Shown here piece by piece: positions 1 to 8,417 of a stretch of DNA of 64,000 nucleotides; position 1 is the first letter of the stretch; each line of letters starts with the position of its first letter. The notes under the pieces are model-generated. The model saw only the letters and a list, made by a program, of their open reading frames with translations. It was not told the origin of the DNA and searched no databases. Origin of the DNA: Azotosporobacter soli (GTDB lineage: Bacteria; Bacillota; Negativicutes; SG130); NCBI RefSeq assembly GCF_030542965.1, contig NZ_JAUAOA010000022.1:1-64000 (forward strand), written 5' to 3'. The position numbers and the translations under genes were made by a program.

Positions 1-250
<250 letters not shown>

Positions 251-358
251 ATGAAGAAGCTTCATCAGCTCTTTATAACAAAAACATATTGTTTGTTGAG
301 TCATCATCACCAAAGCGATGACATCTCCGCACATCTGGCTTTTCATTCTTTTCCACAT

Positions 359-378
359 TGTTCAGTTTTCAAGGAGCA
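359..378 (-). promoter_or_regulatory. rRNA leader boxA-like antitermination element
   Basis: The minus strand reads TGCTCCTTGAAAACTGAACA, close to the boxA-type sequence found in Firmicutes rRNA leaders. It lies between the promoter at 403-432 and the 16S start. Role in NusB/NusE-dependent antitermination is known for this element family and inferred here. Confidence 0.7.
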
Positions 379-402
379 CCGTCACCGTTCGGCGACTTTT
401 AT

Positions 403-432
403 ATATTAACATAACCTTTTGTTTTTCGTCAA
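403..432 (-). promoter_or_regulatory. rRNA operon promoter
   Basis: The minus strand has -35 TTGACG (427-432), an 18-base A-rich spacer and -10 TAATAT (403-408), with an A/T-rich upstream stretch that could be an UP element. It points into the 16S leader. Confidence 0.8.
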
Positions 433-448
433 TACTTTTTTTCTTTTT

Positions 449-601
449 TTAGCAGTAAATCGAAACATATTTTTCGCTTAATTGGTCAAGCGTCGCTCTC
501 ATTTCAAGCATGCTTTCTTCCGGTAAAGCTTGCGCCAGGTTATCACAATGTACGACCGACGATAATTTACGAATGCTCGCTAACAGTTCTAATTTTTCCA
601 C
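449..601 (-). CDS. Small Spo0E-like protein (50 aa)
   Basis: A 50-codon reading frame starts at GTG (599-601), eight bases after a GAGG-type ribosome binding site, and ends at TAA (449-451). The predicted product begins VEKLELLASIRKL and ends with LDQLSEKYVSIYC. The pattern of a leading helix, a variable linker and a second helix carrying xxLDxLxxxY resembles the Spo0E family of short aspartyl-phosphate phosphatases, which dephosphorylate Spo0A~P in sporulating Firmicutes. The hallmark SQELD core is only partly kept (RATLD), so the function is tentative. It lies just upstream of the rRNA promoter in the same direction. Presence of a coding frame is likely; the family call is weak. Confidence 0.45.
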   Translation of the reverse strand: MEKLELLASIRKLSSVVHCDNLAQALPEESMLEMRATLDQLSEKYVSIYC

Positions 602-705
602 GACTTATTACCTCACTTATTTTTCAAATTCACACGCCGCCTATATTATCATCCTTTTTTTTCCTTGTAAAGGCGGTATTGAAAACACAGAAAAATAAGT
701 TTATT

Positions 706-1089
706 TTACACTGGCAACGTGTTCTTCTTAAACCAGGTCACCAAATGATCGACTTTGCTCCGCCCAGCCGCAACGTCTTTTACCATATCAATGATCTTAT
801 CCTGGGCGGCAATTACATGATACCCGTTAATTCGCAAGGAAAATAAAGCTGCCAGAACGGCAATTCGTTTGTTGCCGTCTTGAAAAGGTTTATTGTTTAT
901 CATCGCATATAGCAAAACAGCTACTTTTGTAAAAACATCCGGATATAAGTCTTCGCCTTCAAATGCGACCATCGGCTTGTTTAAAATTTCCTCTAAGGCA
1001 TTTTCATCTTGAAGCCCTGCTGTGCCGCCTGTACGACGAATCATTTCCGTATACAGATAGATGATTTCCTCCATATGAAGGTAACGCAT
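706..1089 (-). CDS. Doc-type (death-on-curing) toxin, Fic fold
   Basis: This 127-residue protein matches the Doc branch of the Fic family in length and pattern. Doc toxins phosphorylate elongation factor EF-Tu and stop translation. The signature loop is present as KPFQDGNKR (residues 67-75), but the catalytic His that opens the canonical H-x-F-x-D-x-N-K motif is Lys67; Asp71, Asn73 and Arg75 are kept. The gene begins with an ATG that directly abuts the TAA stop of the upstream AbrB-like gene, so the two are probably translationally coupled as a toxin-antitoxin pair. With the His missing, the protein may be inactive, altered in chemistry, or a member of a Lys-bearing subgroup; the sequence cannot decide. 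Confidence 0.85.
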   Translation of the reverse strand: MRYLHMEEIIYLYTEMIRRTGGTAGLQDENALEEILNKPMVAFEGEDLYPDVFTKVAVLLYAMINNKPFQDGNKRIAVLAALFSLRINGYHVIAAQDKIIDMVKDVAAGRSKVDHLVTWFKKNTLPV

Positions 1090-1329
1090 TTACCGCAACC
1101 CCCTCAGCGTATATTCATAGTCGACCAGCAACTTGTCCACCATCCGAACAAAATCTACGGAGAACTGTTTTTTCTTAACGACGACCGGCTTTAAAACCAA
1201 TTCTTGTTGTTCACGATTCACTTCCATAGTCACGTGCGATCCTTCTGTCAGTTCCAATGCCTTCATCATGGTTAGCGGCAACGAGATCACGCAACTATTG
1301 CCGGCTTTGAAAATCTTCCGTACCTCCAT
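1090..1329 (-). CDS. AbrB/MazE-family antitoxin
   Basis: A 79-residue protein with an N-terminal swapped-hairpin AbrB domain (MEVRKIFKAGNSCVISLP, then a LxxGSHVxMEV strand pair) and a C-terminal tail with DFVRMVDKLLVDYEYTL that would neutralise the partner toxin. The start at 1329 is chosen because GGAGGG lies nine bases upstream and the AbrB domain begins there; an upstream in-frame ATG at 1380 would add 17 residues unlike the family. The gene ends immediately before the Doc start codon. AbrB-fold antitoxins usually bind their own operator and repress the pair, which is expected here but not visible as a clear palindrome. Confidence 0.85.
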   Translation of the reverse strand: MEVRKIFKAGNSCVISLPLTMMKALELTEGSHVTMEVNREQQELVLKPVVVKKKQFSVDFVRMVDKLLVDYEYTLRGLR

Positions 1330-1401
1330 AGCCTTGTCCCTCCATTTTATCGATTGACATGCAAACGTCATTACTGTCATCTACGTATATATACGCGATG
1401 T

Positions 1402-2364
1402 TCAAACGGTTTCCTGCAAAAATTTTCGCACAGCGGCACCATGCAGGTAATCGCATTTCCGCCCCTGCCATGTATTTCGTTCTGTCATCTGTGCAACAAT
1501 CGTATCGCGAATCTTCCACCAACCAGTCTGCCAATTGCTGAATAGAGTATTGCTTTCCGGCGCACGTCCAATCAGCCTTTGTACGGTGATATCCGGATGC
1601 AGGTGTTCTAAAAACAGAATCACCCTTTCCATATACTCTTCTTTGCTGATCAAATCAATCTGCCCTTCTTGATACCACTTCGCCAATAACGTTCCTTTGA
1701 CTACATATAGCGCATGGAGTTTGACTTCCGTTACGCCGAGCGCCGATAAGATTCGAGCGCCTTCTTTAACGTCAAGCTCATCATCCCATGGCAGGTTTAA
1801 TATTAAATGTGCGCAAATGGAAAAACCATATCGTTTGATCCGTTGTACAGCCTCAATAAATTCCGCCAAACCATGGCCCCGATTAATTTTTTTCAACGTA
1901 TGATAATTTACCGTTTGCAACCCCAACTCAATGCTGATCTCAATCTCTTTCTCCTGCGCTACTTCCGCCAGCATCGCCAGATACGTCTCATGGATGCAGT
2001 CCGGCCTGGTGGCAAGTGCGACGCCGACTATATCCGGCTGGCACGCTTCTACTATATGAGCACGTAAATCTTCAGGCGGCAAGTAAGTGTTGCTAAAGTT
2101 TTGAAAATACGCGATAAACTTTTCCGCCTTATACTTCGGCTTGATATGCGCCATATTGGTTGCGATCTGCTCCGCAACCGTGATCGATGCAGGTAAGTTT
2201 TCATAGCCGGCGCCAATTTCGCCGCAAAATACACAGCCGTCTGAGCCGCAAGTTCCATCGCGATTGGGACATGTAACCGGTAAACTGACCGGCAGTTTAT
2301 ATACCTTGACGCCAAAACGACGGCGCAGGTAATCCGAATAGGCATTATAACGTTCTGTCAGCAT
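1402..2364 (-). CDS. Radical SAM protein, YhcC/TIGR01212 family
   Basis: The product (320 aa) belongs to the YhcC-like radical-SAM group. It has an unusual cysteine spacing, C32, C39, C44 and C47, with CVFC forming the end of the SAM-cluster motif; this is typical of the TIGR01212 family. The substrate of these proteins is not established. I start it at the ATG at 2364, where family homology begins (MLTERYNAYSDYLRRRFG); a longer frame to 2508 would overlap the preceding gene and has no family match. It follows the B12-binding radical-SAM gene by about 20 bases, so the two form an operon from the promoter at 4167-4195. Confidence 0.85.
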   Translation of the reverse strand: MLTERYNAYSDYLRRRFGVKVYKLPVSLPVTCPNRDGTCGSDGCVFCGEIGAGYENLPASITVAEQIATNMAHIKPKYKAEKFIAYFQNFSNTYLPPEDLRAHIVEACQPDIVGVALATRPDCIHETYLAMLAEVAQEKEIEISIELGLQTVNYHTLKKINRGHGLAEFIEAVQRIKRYGFSICAHLILNLPWDDELDVKEGARILSALGVTEVKLHALYVVKGTLLAKWYQEGQIDLISKEEYMERVILFLEHLHPDITVQRLIGRAPESNTLFSNWQTGWWKIRDTIVAQMTERNTWQGRKCDYLHGAAVRKFLQETV

Positions 2365-2383
2365 CAGCGTAAACCCGCTTTCT

Positions 2384-4135
2384 TCATCGAACTGACTCCT
2401 GCTCCATCTCAGACACGGCATGCAATTGAACACGTTTACCGCTGTAGTCAATGAGAATCGTTTGGCTGAGCCTGTTAATTGTTCCACTTGCAAGATATTG
2501 CAAGACATCGAACGACATCTGTTCCATTTGATACCTTTTTTTCAATTCCCGCCAGGAAAGAAACGTATAGTTCGGAAGATATTGGCGCACTCTCTCCTCA
2601 TCACGCCAAAAAGCGGTTTTTTCCTCATCCCACTGTTCGCCGTCCCAGCTTAAGCCGCTAATCCGCAAACCGCCCTTAGGCACGAGCAGCATATCCAGTT
2701 TGAGAAGCTCTTCAAACAGCTCCATCGCCATGGCATATTCTTCTCGCGCGAATCGCAGTAAAATCTCCGCCAAACCCTTGGAACTGTGCGCAATCATCTG
2801 AAAGCCTTGCCCTGCCCAATACTCCGCCAATCTTTCATAAAAGACAAATGCGCCACCCTGTGTCTGACGAACCAGATAGTCAACCGAATGTGCAAACAGT
2901 CCGCTATTGTAAAAGCGTTCGACGACATCTTCCACTTCTTTTAACTTTAAAAGTTCCGCATAGTGTAGCCATCGATTGCCCATCACTTCATACGGCGGAA
3001 TATCGAGAAAAACATATTCATGTTTTTCCGCTTCGCGACGGATCCCTGATCCCGGCAGCAATTTCAAAAAGCCAAGCTGAAGCATATGCGGCTTGAGCGC
3101 ATACACTTCATTAAAGGAATTTGCAAAACTAGCATAGTCTTCATAAGGCAGGCCCGCGATTAAATCGAGATGCAAATGTACATTATCCGCTTTGCGCAGG
3201 CAGTTCACATTGTCCGTTAGACGCTCCCATTGATTTATCCGCTGGATTTGACGCAGCGTTTTTTCATTCGTCGACTGAACACCGATTTCCAACTGAAAGC
3301 GACCGGAAGGCAATGCAGTCAACAGTTCCAAATCTGTTTGCTGTAAAATATCGGCCGACACTTCAAAATGAAATAACGTTTCCGCCTCCGCTTGCGCCAG
3401 ATAACGCCAAATGCTCTGATAATGTTCCGGTTTTGCATTGAACGTCCGATCCACTAATTTCACCTGACGGACTTGCCTACGCAAAAAAACATCCAGTTCA
3501 GCTTTCACCTTATCAAAACTACGAAAACGCACGCCTTGCGTAGCACTGGAAAGACAATATTGGCAAGAATAAGGGCAACCGCGCGAAGTTTCATAATAGA
3601 GAATCTTTCCTGTTAGTTGTTCTAAATCCGTTTCTTCATAAGGAAAAGGCAAGCTGTCCAGTTCATTCACAACCTGCGCCTCACCAGCCACAATCCCTTC
3701 TGGGCTACGCCAGGCAATCCCCTTAATTCTCGCTATGCCTTCATCATCATTTCGTAGCGCTTTTAGTAACGCAGGCAACGTTTCTTCGCCTTCGCCTAAA
3801 ATTACATAATCCACCCAAGGCGCATTTTGCAATAAGGAAGCGGCGTTATAGGTCGCCTCCGGTCCTCCAATGATGATTTTGCATTTCGGTAAAATCGCCT
3901 TGATCGCTTGCGAAAGCTGGAGGATCTCCTGGCGGTTCCAGATATAACAGGCCAACGCCAACACGTCCGGATTCTGCCGGAACAAGTCGCCGACCAAATC
4001 ACTCAGGTGCTGATTGATGCTGTATTCTTTTATTTCACTTAATATCCCCTGCGCCTTCAAAGAACTTTTTAAGCTGTATAAAGCCAACGCCGAGTGGACA
4101 TATTTGGCATTTAATGTCGTTAGGACAATCTTCAT
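2384..4135 (-). CDS. B12-binding radical SAM protein with C-terminal DUF4080
   Basis: A 583-residue protein with an N-terminal cobalamin-binding-like domain (residues about 1-130, including GGPEATYNA and ILGEGEETLP segments), a radical-SAM core with CPYSCQYC (C187, C191, C194), and a C-terminal DUF4080-like region of about 150 residues. B12-dependent radical-SAM enzymes of this type commonly methylate or rearrange unactivated carbons; no substrate is known for this subfamily. The N-terminal region lacks a clear DxHxxG motif, so cobalamin binding may be base-off or weak. The ATG at 4135 is preceded by GAGGTG. It is first in a two-gene unit with the YhcC-like gene. Confidence 0.85.
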   Translation of the reverse strand: MKIVLTTLNAKYVHSALALYSLKSSLKAQGILSEIKEYSINQHLSDLVGDLFRQNPDVLALACYIWNRQEILQLSQAIKAILPKCKIIIGGPEATYNAASLLQNAPWVDYVILGEGEETLPALLKALRNDDEGIARIKGIAWRSPEGIVAGEAQVVNELDSLPFPYEETDLEQLTGKILYYETSRGCPYSCQYCLSSATQGVRFRSFDKVKAELDVFLRRQVRQVKLVDRTFNAKPEHYQSIWRYLAQAEAETLFHFEVSADILQQTDLELLTALPSGRFQLEIGVQSTNEKTLRQIQRINQWERLTDNVNCLRKADNVHLHLDLIAGLPYEDYASFANSFNEVYALKPHMLQLGFLKLLPGSGIRREAEKHEYVFLDIPPYEVMGNRWLHYAELLKLKEVEDVVERFYNSGLFAHSVDYLVRQTQGGAFVFYERLAEYWAGQGFQMIAHSSKGLAEILLRFAREEYAMAMELFEELLKLDMLLVPKGGLRISGLSWDGEQWDEEKTAFWRDEERVRQYLPNYTFLSWRELKKRYQMEQMSFDVLQYLASGTINRLSQTILIDYSGKRVQLHAVSEMEQESVR

Positions 4136-4166
4136 CTAGGCACCTCATTCATTTAAAACTGCAATT

Positions 4167-4195
4167 ATCATAGACCCGTTCCTTAATTCTGTCAA
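4167..4195 (-). promoter_or_regulatory. Sigma-A promoter for the radical-SAM pair
   Basis: The minus strand has -35 TTGACA (4190-4195), a 17-base spacer and -10 TATGAT (4167-4172), ending about 30 bases before the start of the B12-binding radical-SAM gene. Confidence 0.8.
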
Positions 4196-4283
4196 CAAAA
4201 ATGCCTGACGCAAAGAGGATTCTCTCCTTTTCAGGCTAATAGATACAAAAGATAGCTTATCTTTTTAAAGGAGTGGTCTTAGC

Positions 4284-6176
4284 ATGATTAAACAGTTAGT
4301 TCCTTGGATGGTAGGTGCAATGATCCTGGCTCCCGTTTACGGCCGGAGCGAAGCCAGCGGAACCAATACGACCTCCCTACCGGATCGCAGTCAAATCCCT
4401 TCCGAAGCCAAATGGCATTTGGATGATATGTACCCTTCGTTGGCAGCGTGGCAGCAAGACGTTGACAATCTTAAACCGCTGCTTGAACAAGCCGCCGCTT
4501 ATCGTGGTACTTTGTCCTCTTCACCGCAACAACTGCTGAACTGCTTGCAGTTGCGTGATGAAATCGGCCAACGCAGCGGCAAGTTATTCGCCTACGCCCG
4601 AATGCAGCGCGATGAGAACACCGCCGACAATAACGCACAAGCGCTCACCGGCAAAATGGAGGGCTTGCTGGCTGAAAGCAGCGCCGCCTTATCGTTCATC
4701 GATCCTGAAATCTTATCGATACCGGATGCCGCTTTGCAATCACTTCGTAATCAGGAAACGCAACTGGCTCGCTATGATTTCTACTTTGATAATTTACTGC
4801 GCCAAAAGCAGCATGTCTTGTCACCGCAGGAAGAAGCATTGCTGGCACGCAGCGCAGAAATCGCACAAGCGCCAGAAACGATTTTTAATATGTTAGCCCA
4901 TGCCGACATGACATTTCCTCCTATAAAAGATGAAAAAGGTCATCTTACTCAGTTAAGTGAAGGACGTTACAGTCTCTTTATTCGTTCACCACAGCGCGAG
5001 GTACGGCAGAAGGCTTTTACCGGGCTGTTCGACACCTATCGCCAATACCGCAATACCTTTGCCGCTACGCTAAACAGTAACGTCAAGAAAAATATCTTTT
5101 ATGCTGACAGCCGCCATTATCCATCGGCGCGTGCCGCTTCCCTCTTCAATGATAATATCCCACTTTCGGTGTATGATAATTTGATTGACACCGTGACAAA
5201 CAACCTGGCCCCTCTGCATCGCTACGTCAACATCAAAGGGCGCGCCTTAGGTGTTGAGCAAATGCATATGTATGATTTATATGCACCGCTTGTCTCCGAT
5301 GTTTCCCTTCATTACTCCTATGCAGAAGGAAGAAAACTCGTCCAGCAAGCCCTCTTTCCACTTGGCGACGCCTATGGAACCGCTTTGTCGCACGGCCTTG
5401 ATTCCGGTTGGGTTGATGTATATGAAACAAAAGGCAAACAGACCGGCGCCTATTCGTGGGGTGTCTATGGCGTACATCCTTATGTCCTGCTAAATTATCA
5501 AGAACGCTATGAAGACGTCTCCACTCTGGCACATGAGATGGGACACGCGCTGCACAGTTACTACAGCAACGACCGACAACCGTTTGCCACCTCTTCTTAC
5601 ACTACGTTTTGCGCTGAAGTCGCTTCAACCACCAATGAGATACTTTTACTCGAGCATATGCTCGCTACCAATAAAGACCCAAAAGTCCGCCTCTATCTGT
5701 TGAACCAATATCTTGAACAAGTCCGCACTACCGTATATCGCCAAACGCTGTTTGCCGAATTTGAAAAAGAAATCCACGAAAAATCGCAGACAGGCGAGAC
5801 GCTCACCGCGGATCTTCTCTCAAGCATCTGGCGTCAGTTGAACATCAAATATTATGGCCAGAACATCGTCGTTGACAAAGAGATCGATATGGAATGGGCC
5901 CGCATCCCTCATTTCTATTACAATTTCTACGTTTACCAATATGTCACCGGTTATTCAGCCGCCACCGCTTTAGCCGAAGGTCTGCGCACACAAGGACCGG
6001 AGGCGCAAAAACGCTATCTCGCTTTTCTCTCCAGCGGCGGTTCAGACTATCCGATCACCTTGCTGCGTAATGCAGGCGTCGATATGAGCGCACCGCAGCC
6101 TATTGAACTTACTTTGAAAAAATTCGCCGAACGACTAGACGAATTTGAAATGTTGCTCGCTGCAGAAAAAAAATAA
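4284..6176 (+). CDS. pepF: Oligoendopeptidase F-type M3 metallopeptidase with signal peptide
   Basis: A 630-residue M3-family peptidase. The zinc-binding HEMGH motif is at about residues 417-421, followed by the downstream Glu helix (ExASTTNE), as in oligoendopeptidase F, which cleaves peptides of roughly 7-17 residues. PepF is normally cytosolic, but this copy begins with a Lys-bearing N terminus and a hydrophobic stretch (LVPWMVGAMILAPVYG) followed by a polar linker, which looks like a Sec signal peptide, so it probably works in the periplasm. AAAGGAG lies ahead of the ATG. It is a single-gene plus-strand unit flanked by minus-strand genes, and its stop codon lies inside the shared terminator at 6175-6220. 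Confidence 0.9.
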   Translation: MIKQLVPWMVGAMILAPVYGRSEASGTNTTSLPDRSQIPSEAKWHLDDMYPSLAAWQQDVDNLKPLLEQAAAYRGTLSSSPQQLLNCLQLRDEIGQRSGKLFAYARMQRDENTADNNAQALTGKMEGLLAESSAALSFIDPEILSIPDAALQSLRNQETQLARYDFYFDNLLRQKQHVLSPQEEALLARSAEIAQAPETIFNMLAHADMTFPPIKDEKGHLTQLSEGRYSLFIRSPQREVRQKAFTGLFDTYRQYRNTFAATLNSNVKKNIFYADSRHYPSARAASLFNDNIPLSVYDNLIDTVTNNLAPLHRYVNIKGRALGVEQMHMYDLYAPLVSDVSLHYSYAEGRKLVQQALFPLGDAYGTALSHGLDSGWVDVYETKGKQTGAYSWGVYGVHPYVLLNYQERYEDVSTLAHEMGHALHSYYSNDRQPFATSSYTTFCAEVASTTNEILLLEHMLATNKDPKVRLYLLNQYLEQVRTTVYRQTLFAEFEKEIHEKSQTGETLTADLLSSIWRQLNIKYYGQNIVVDKEIDMEWARIPHFYYNFYVYQYVTGYSAATALAEGLRTQGPEAQKRYLAFLSSGGSDYPITLLRNAGVDMSAPQPIELTLKKFAERLDEFEMLLAAEKK

Positions 6177-6220
6177 AAAATCGCGTACCACCTTATCTCT
6201 TCGGTGGTACGCGATTTTTT
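6175..6220. terminator. Bidirectional terminator between pepF and thrC
   Basis: An 18-bp perfect stem (6175-6192 with 6203-6220) and 10-base loop, with A and T runs at the outer ends. It overlaps the stop codons of both convergent genes and serves both strands. Confidence 0.93.
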
Positions 6221-7703
6221 ATTGCAAGATGTCTTCAACGCATTGCTGCATTCCTTTCGGAGTACAGATGTCCTTGTGAAGAATCGGCAAATTTTCCAGT
6301 TCCGCCAGTTGAGTTGGAATCGTCCAGCCGGTTTTTGCCGCCAACGTTTTTAGCATCGCAAACTCCGTCTCAGTCGCAGCAACACCTAGCGCCTTTAAAA
6401 CGCTGTCATTGAATTTGAACGGGCTAGCCGTAGATAAAATAATCTGCGGCGTTTCATCGCCCGTTTTTCGATACGCTTCACCGGCCTGCCAAGCCACTGC
6501 CGTATGCGGATCCAAGAGATAATTTCGCTCCTCGTATACTTTGCGAATCGTTTCCTGCGTCAGTTCATCGCTGACCCATTCACTCCAAAAGATATCCTGT
6601 ACCTTTTGCAGCAACTTCGCGCCAATATCATAGCCGCCTTTTTCTTTCAACGACTTCATCCAGCCTTCAACCAGCTCGCAACGCCCATCGGCGATATAAT
6701 ATAACATCCGCTCCAGATTGCTGGAGATTAAAATATCCATCGACGGCGATATTGTTTTATGAAAGGCTCGACTGCGATCATATTTTCCTGTCCTAATAAA
6801 ATCAGTCAGCACATTGTTGGGGTTGGCGGCGCAAATCAGGCGTCCAATAGGTAGCCCCATTTGCTTTGCATAATATCCGGCTAAAATATTGCCGAAATTT
6901 CCGGTAGGCACGACAAAGTTTACTTTTTCGCCCAAAGTAAGTTGCCCAGCTGCAACCAAGTCGATATAAGCACTGAAATAATAAACGATTTGCGGTGCCA
7001 AGCGCCCCCAATTGATTGAGTTTGCCGAAGAGAGTCTTATTTGCTTCGCTTGCAGGCGCTGTTTGACGCCTGCGTCGGAAAAGATCTCCTTAACGCCGCT
7101 TTGCGCATCGTCAAAGTTCCCTTCCACTGCAACCACCGCAACATTGCTCCCGCCTTGGCTCAGCATCTGCATCCGCTGAATCTCGCTCACCCCGTCTTTC
7201 GGGTAGAAAACGACGACCTTCGTTTGCTCTACATCGCGAAAACCTTCAAGTGCCGCCTTGCCTGTATCACCTGAGGTTGCGACTAAAATTGCGATCTGCG
7301 AATTTTCTCCAGTCTTAAGCAGTGCTTTCGTCAGCAATTGCGGCAGCAACTGCAATGCCATATCTTTAAAGGCGCTTGTCGGGCCATGCCAAAGTTCCAA
7401 GATATGATGCTGCCGATCCAACGAACGAATCGGCGCGATAGCAGCCTCGGAAAATTTCTCTTCACTGTAAGCAGCCGCCGTGCAGGCTTTTAGTTCATCT
7501 TCACTATAATCGGTAAGAAAAAGTTTTAGTAAATCCGCAGCCCGTTGTCGGTAATCCATGTTTTTCCAACGTGTTAGCATCGTTAAACTAAACTCCGGCA
7601 GCGCCTCCGGGATAAAGAGTCCTCCATCCTCCGCCAGACCTCTTTTAATCGCTTCCGCCGAAGATACTCGTTCTTTGCTGCCTCTAGTACTGATATAATT
7701 CAT
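6219..7703 (-). CDS. thrC: Threonine synthase
   Basis: A 494-residue PLP enzyme of the long threonine synthase class, which converts O-phosphohomoserine to threonine and phosphate. The N terminus (YISTRGS) and the PLP-lysine motif HGPTSAFKDMA (Lys113) are diagnostic, as are the SGDTGKAALEGF and PTGNFGNILAGYYAKQMG segments. AAAGGAG precedes the ATG. It lies 25 bases after the B3/4-domain gene and could share its transcript. No threonine-responsive leader is visible. Other threonine pathway genes are not in the window. Confidence 0.95.
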   Translation of the reverse strand: MNYISTRGSKERVSSAEAIKRGLAEDGGLFIPEALPEFSLTMLTRWKNMDYRQRAADLLKLFLTDYSEDELKACTAAAYSEEKFSEAAIAPIRSLDRQHHILELWHGPTSAFKDMALQLLPQLLTKALLKTGENSQIAILVATSGDTGKAALEGFRDVEQTKVVVFYPKDGVSEIQRMQMLSQGGSNVAVVAVEGNFDDAQSGVKEIFSDAGVKQRLQAKQIRLSSANSINWGRLAPQIVYYFSAYIDLVAAGQLTLGEKVNFVVPTGNFGNILAGYYAKQMGLPIGRLICAANPNNVLTDFIRTGKYDRSRAFHKTISPSMDILISSNLERMLYYIADGRCELVEGWMKSLKEKGGYDIGAKLLQKVQDIFWSEWVSDELTQETIRKVYEERNYLLDPHTAVAWQAGEAYRKTGDETPQIILSTASPFKFNDSVLKALGVAATETEFAMLKTLAAKTGWTIPTQLAELENLPILHKDICTPKGMQQCVEDILQ

Positions 7704-7727
7704 GCTGCCGCTCCTTTTATTATACTC

Positions 7728-8417
7728 TCACTTATCGTCACACGCCGTCACAATGCCATGTTTTATTAAACGTCCCCCATTGTGAAAGCGGATTTTTTCC
7801 GCCGTATACGATAATATTTCACTCAATTCACGCGTCGTTATTTCTTCATCCGCATACACGATCGACAATACGTTTTTCGTCAGCAGTGTGACCGCTGTAC
7901 GTTTTGCATCCGATGTCGGATTGCCAAAAACTCCATTTTCATCGCTTAAAAACGGCTTTCCCTCCGTCTTCGCCGTTTTACCACCAATATTGCTATATTC
8001 GCCTTCTGTCGCAACCTGATAGCGAATGGAACCATGTAATTTATCTGCATCATACAAACCAAACGGCAAGAGAAATTTAATCGAACAATAATTCGACGCA
8101 TCGACTGCACTGTTAATCTGATATAACTCCTTTTTTTGCAGGATTCGCCTAACTAAAGCTTCTGCTGACGGACGATAGCGGGACGGATCCCATGACATTT
8201 TCTTGTACATGCTCCGCACAGCCGCAATGCGCGTAACCTGGCTCAAGCCATCCAGCGTGTATTGCTCTGAAATCGCCTGTCGCAAGAGAGAAAACTCACT
8301 CTGCAGCGCAGCAGACTCGCTCTGAATATGTAAGTCATTTAGTAGCAGATAACCAAGTCGGCAAGCGGGCACCCTTTCCTTAATGCTTTTTTCGATGCAA
8401 AATTCATTTAACGACAT
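7728..8417 (-). CDS. Free-standing B3/4 tRNA-editing-domain protein
   Basis: A 229-residue protein resembling the B3/4 domain of the phenylalanyl-tRNA synthetase beta chain, which hydrolyses mischarged tRNA. Segments such as PSRYRPSAEALVRRIL and the DASNYCSIKFLLPFGLYD block, followed by the GGKTAKTEGKPFLSDENGVFGNPTSD region, fit stand-alone B3/4 proteins. The start at 8417 gives a ten-base overlap with the end of the YbaK-type gene; an earlier in-frame ATG at 8480 would lie deep inside that gene. The overlap implies coupled translation of two proteins that may both clear wrongly charged tRNA. The precise substrate is unknown. Confidence 0.8.
   Translation of the reverse strand: MSLNEFCIEKSIKERVPACRLGYLLLNDLHIQSESAALQSEFSLLRQAISEQYTLDGLSQVTRIAAVRSMYKKMSWDPSRYRPSAEALVRRILQKKELYQINSAVDASNYCSIKFLLPFGLYDADKLHGSIRYQVATEGEYSNIGGKTAKTEGKPFLSDENGVFGNPTSDAKRTAVTLLTKNVLSIVYADEEITTRELSEILSYTAEKIRFHNGGRLIKHGIVTACDDK

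Noticed and set aside
449-1380. Genomic island or prophage next to the rRNA operon
   Set aside because: Only one toxin-antitoxin pair is present; no integrase, att repeats or phage genes are seen.
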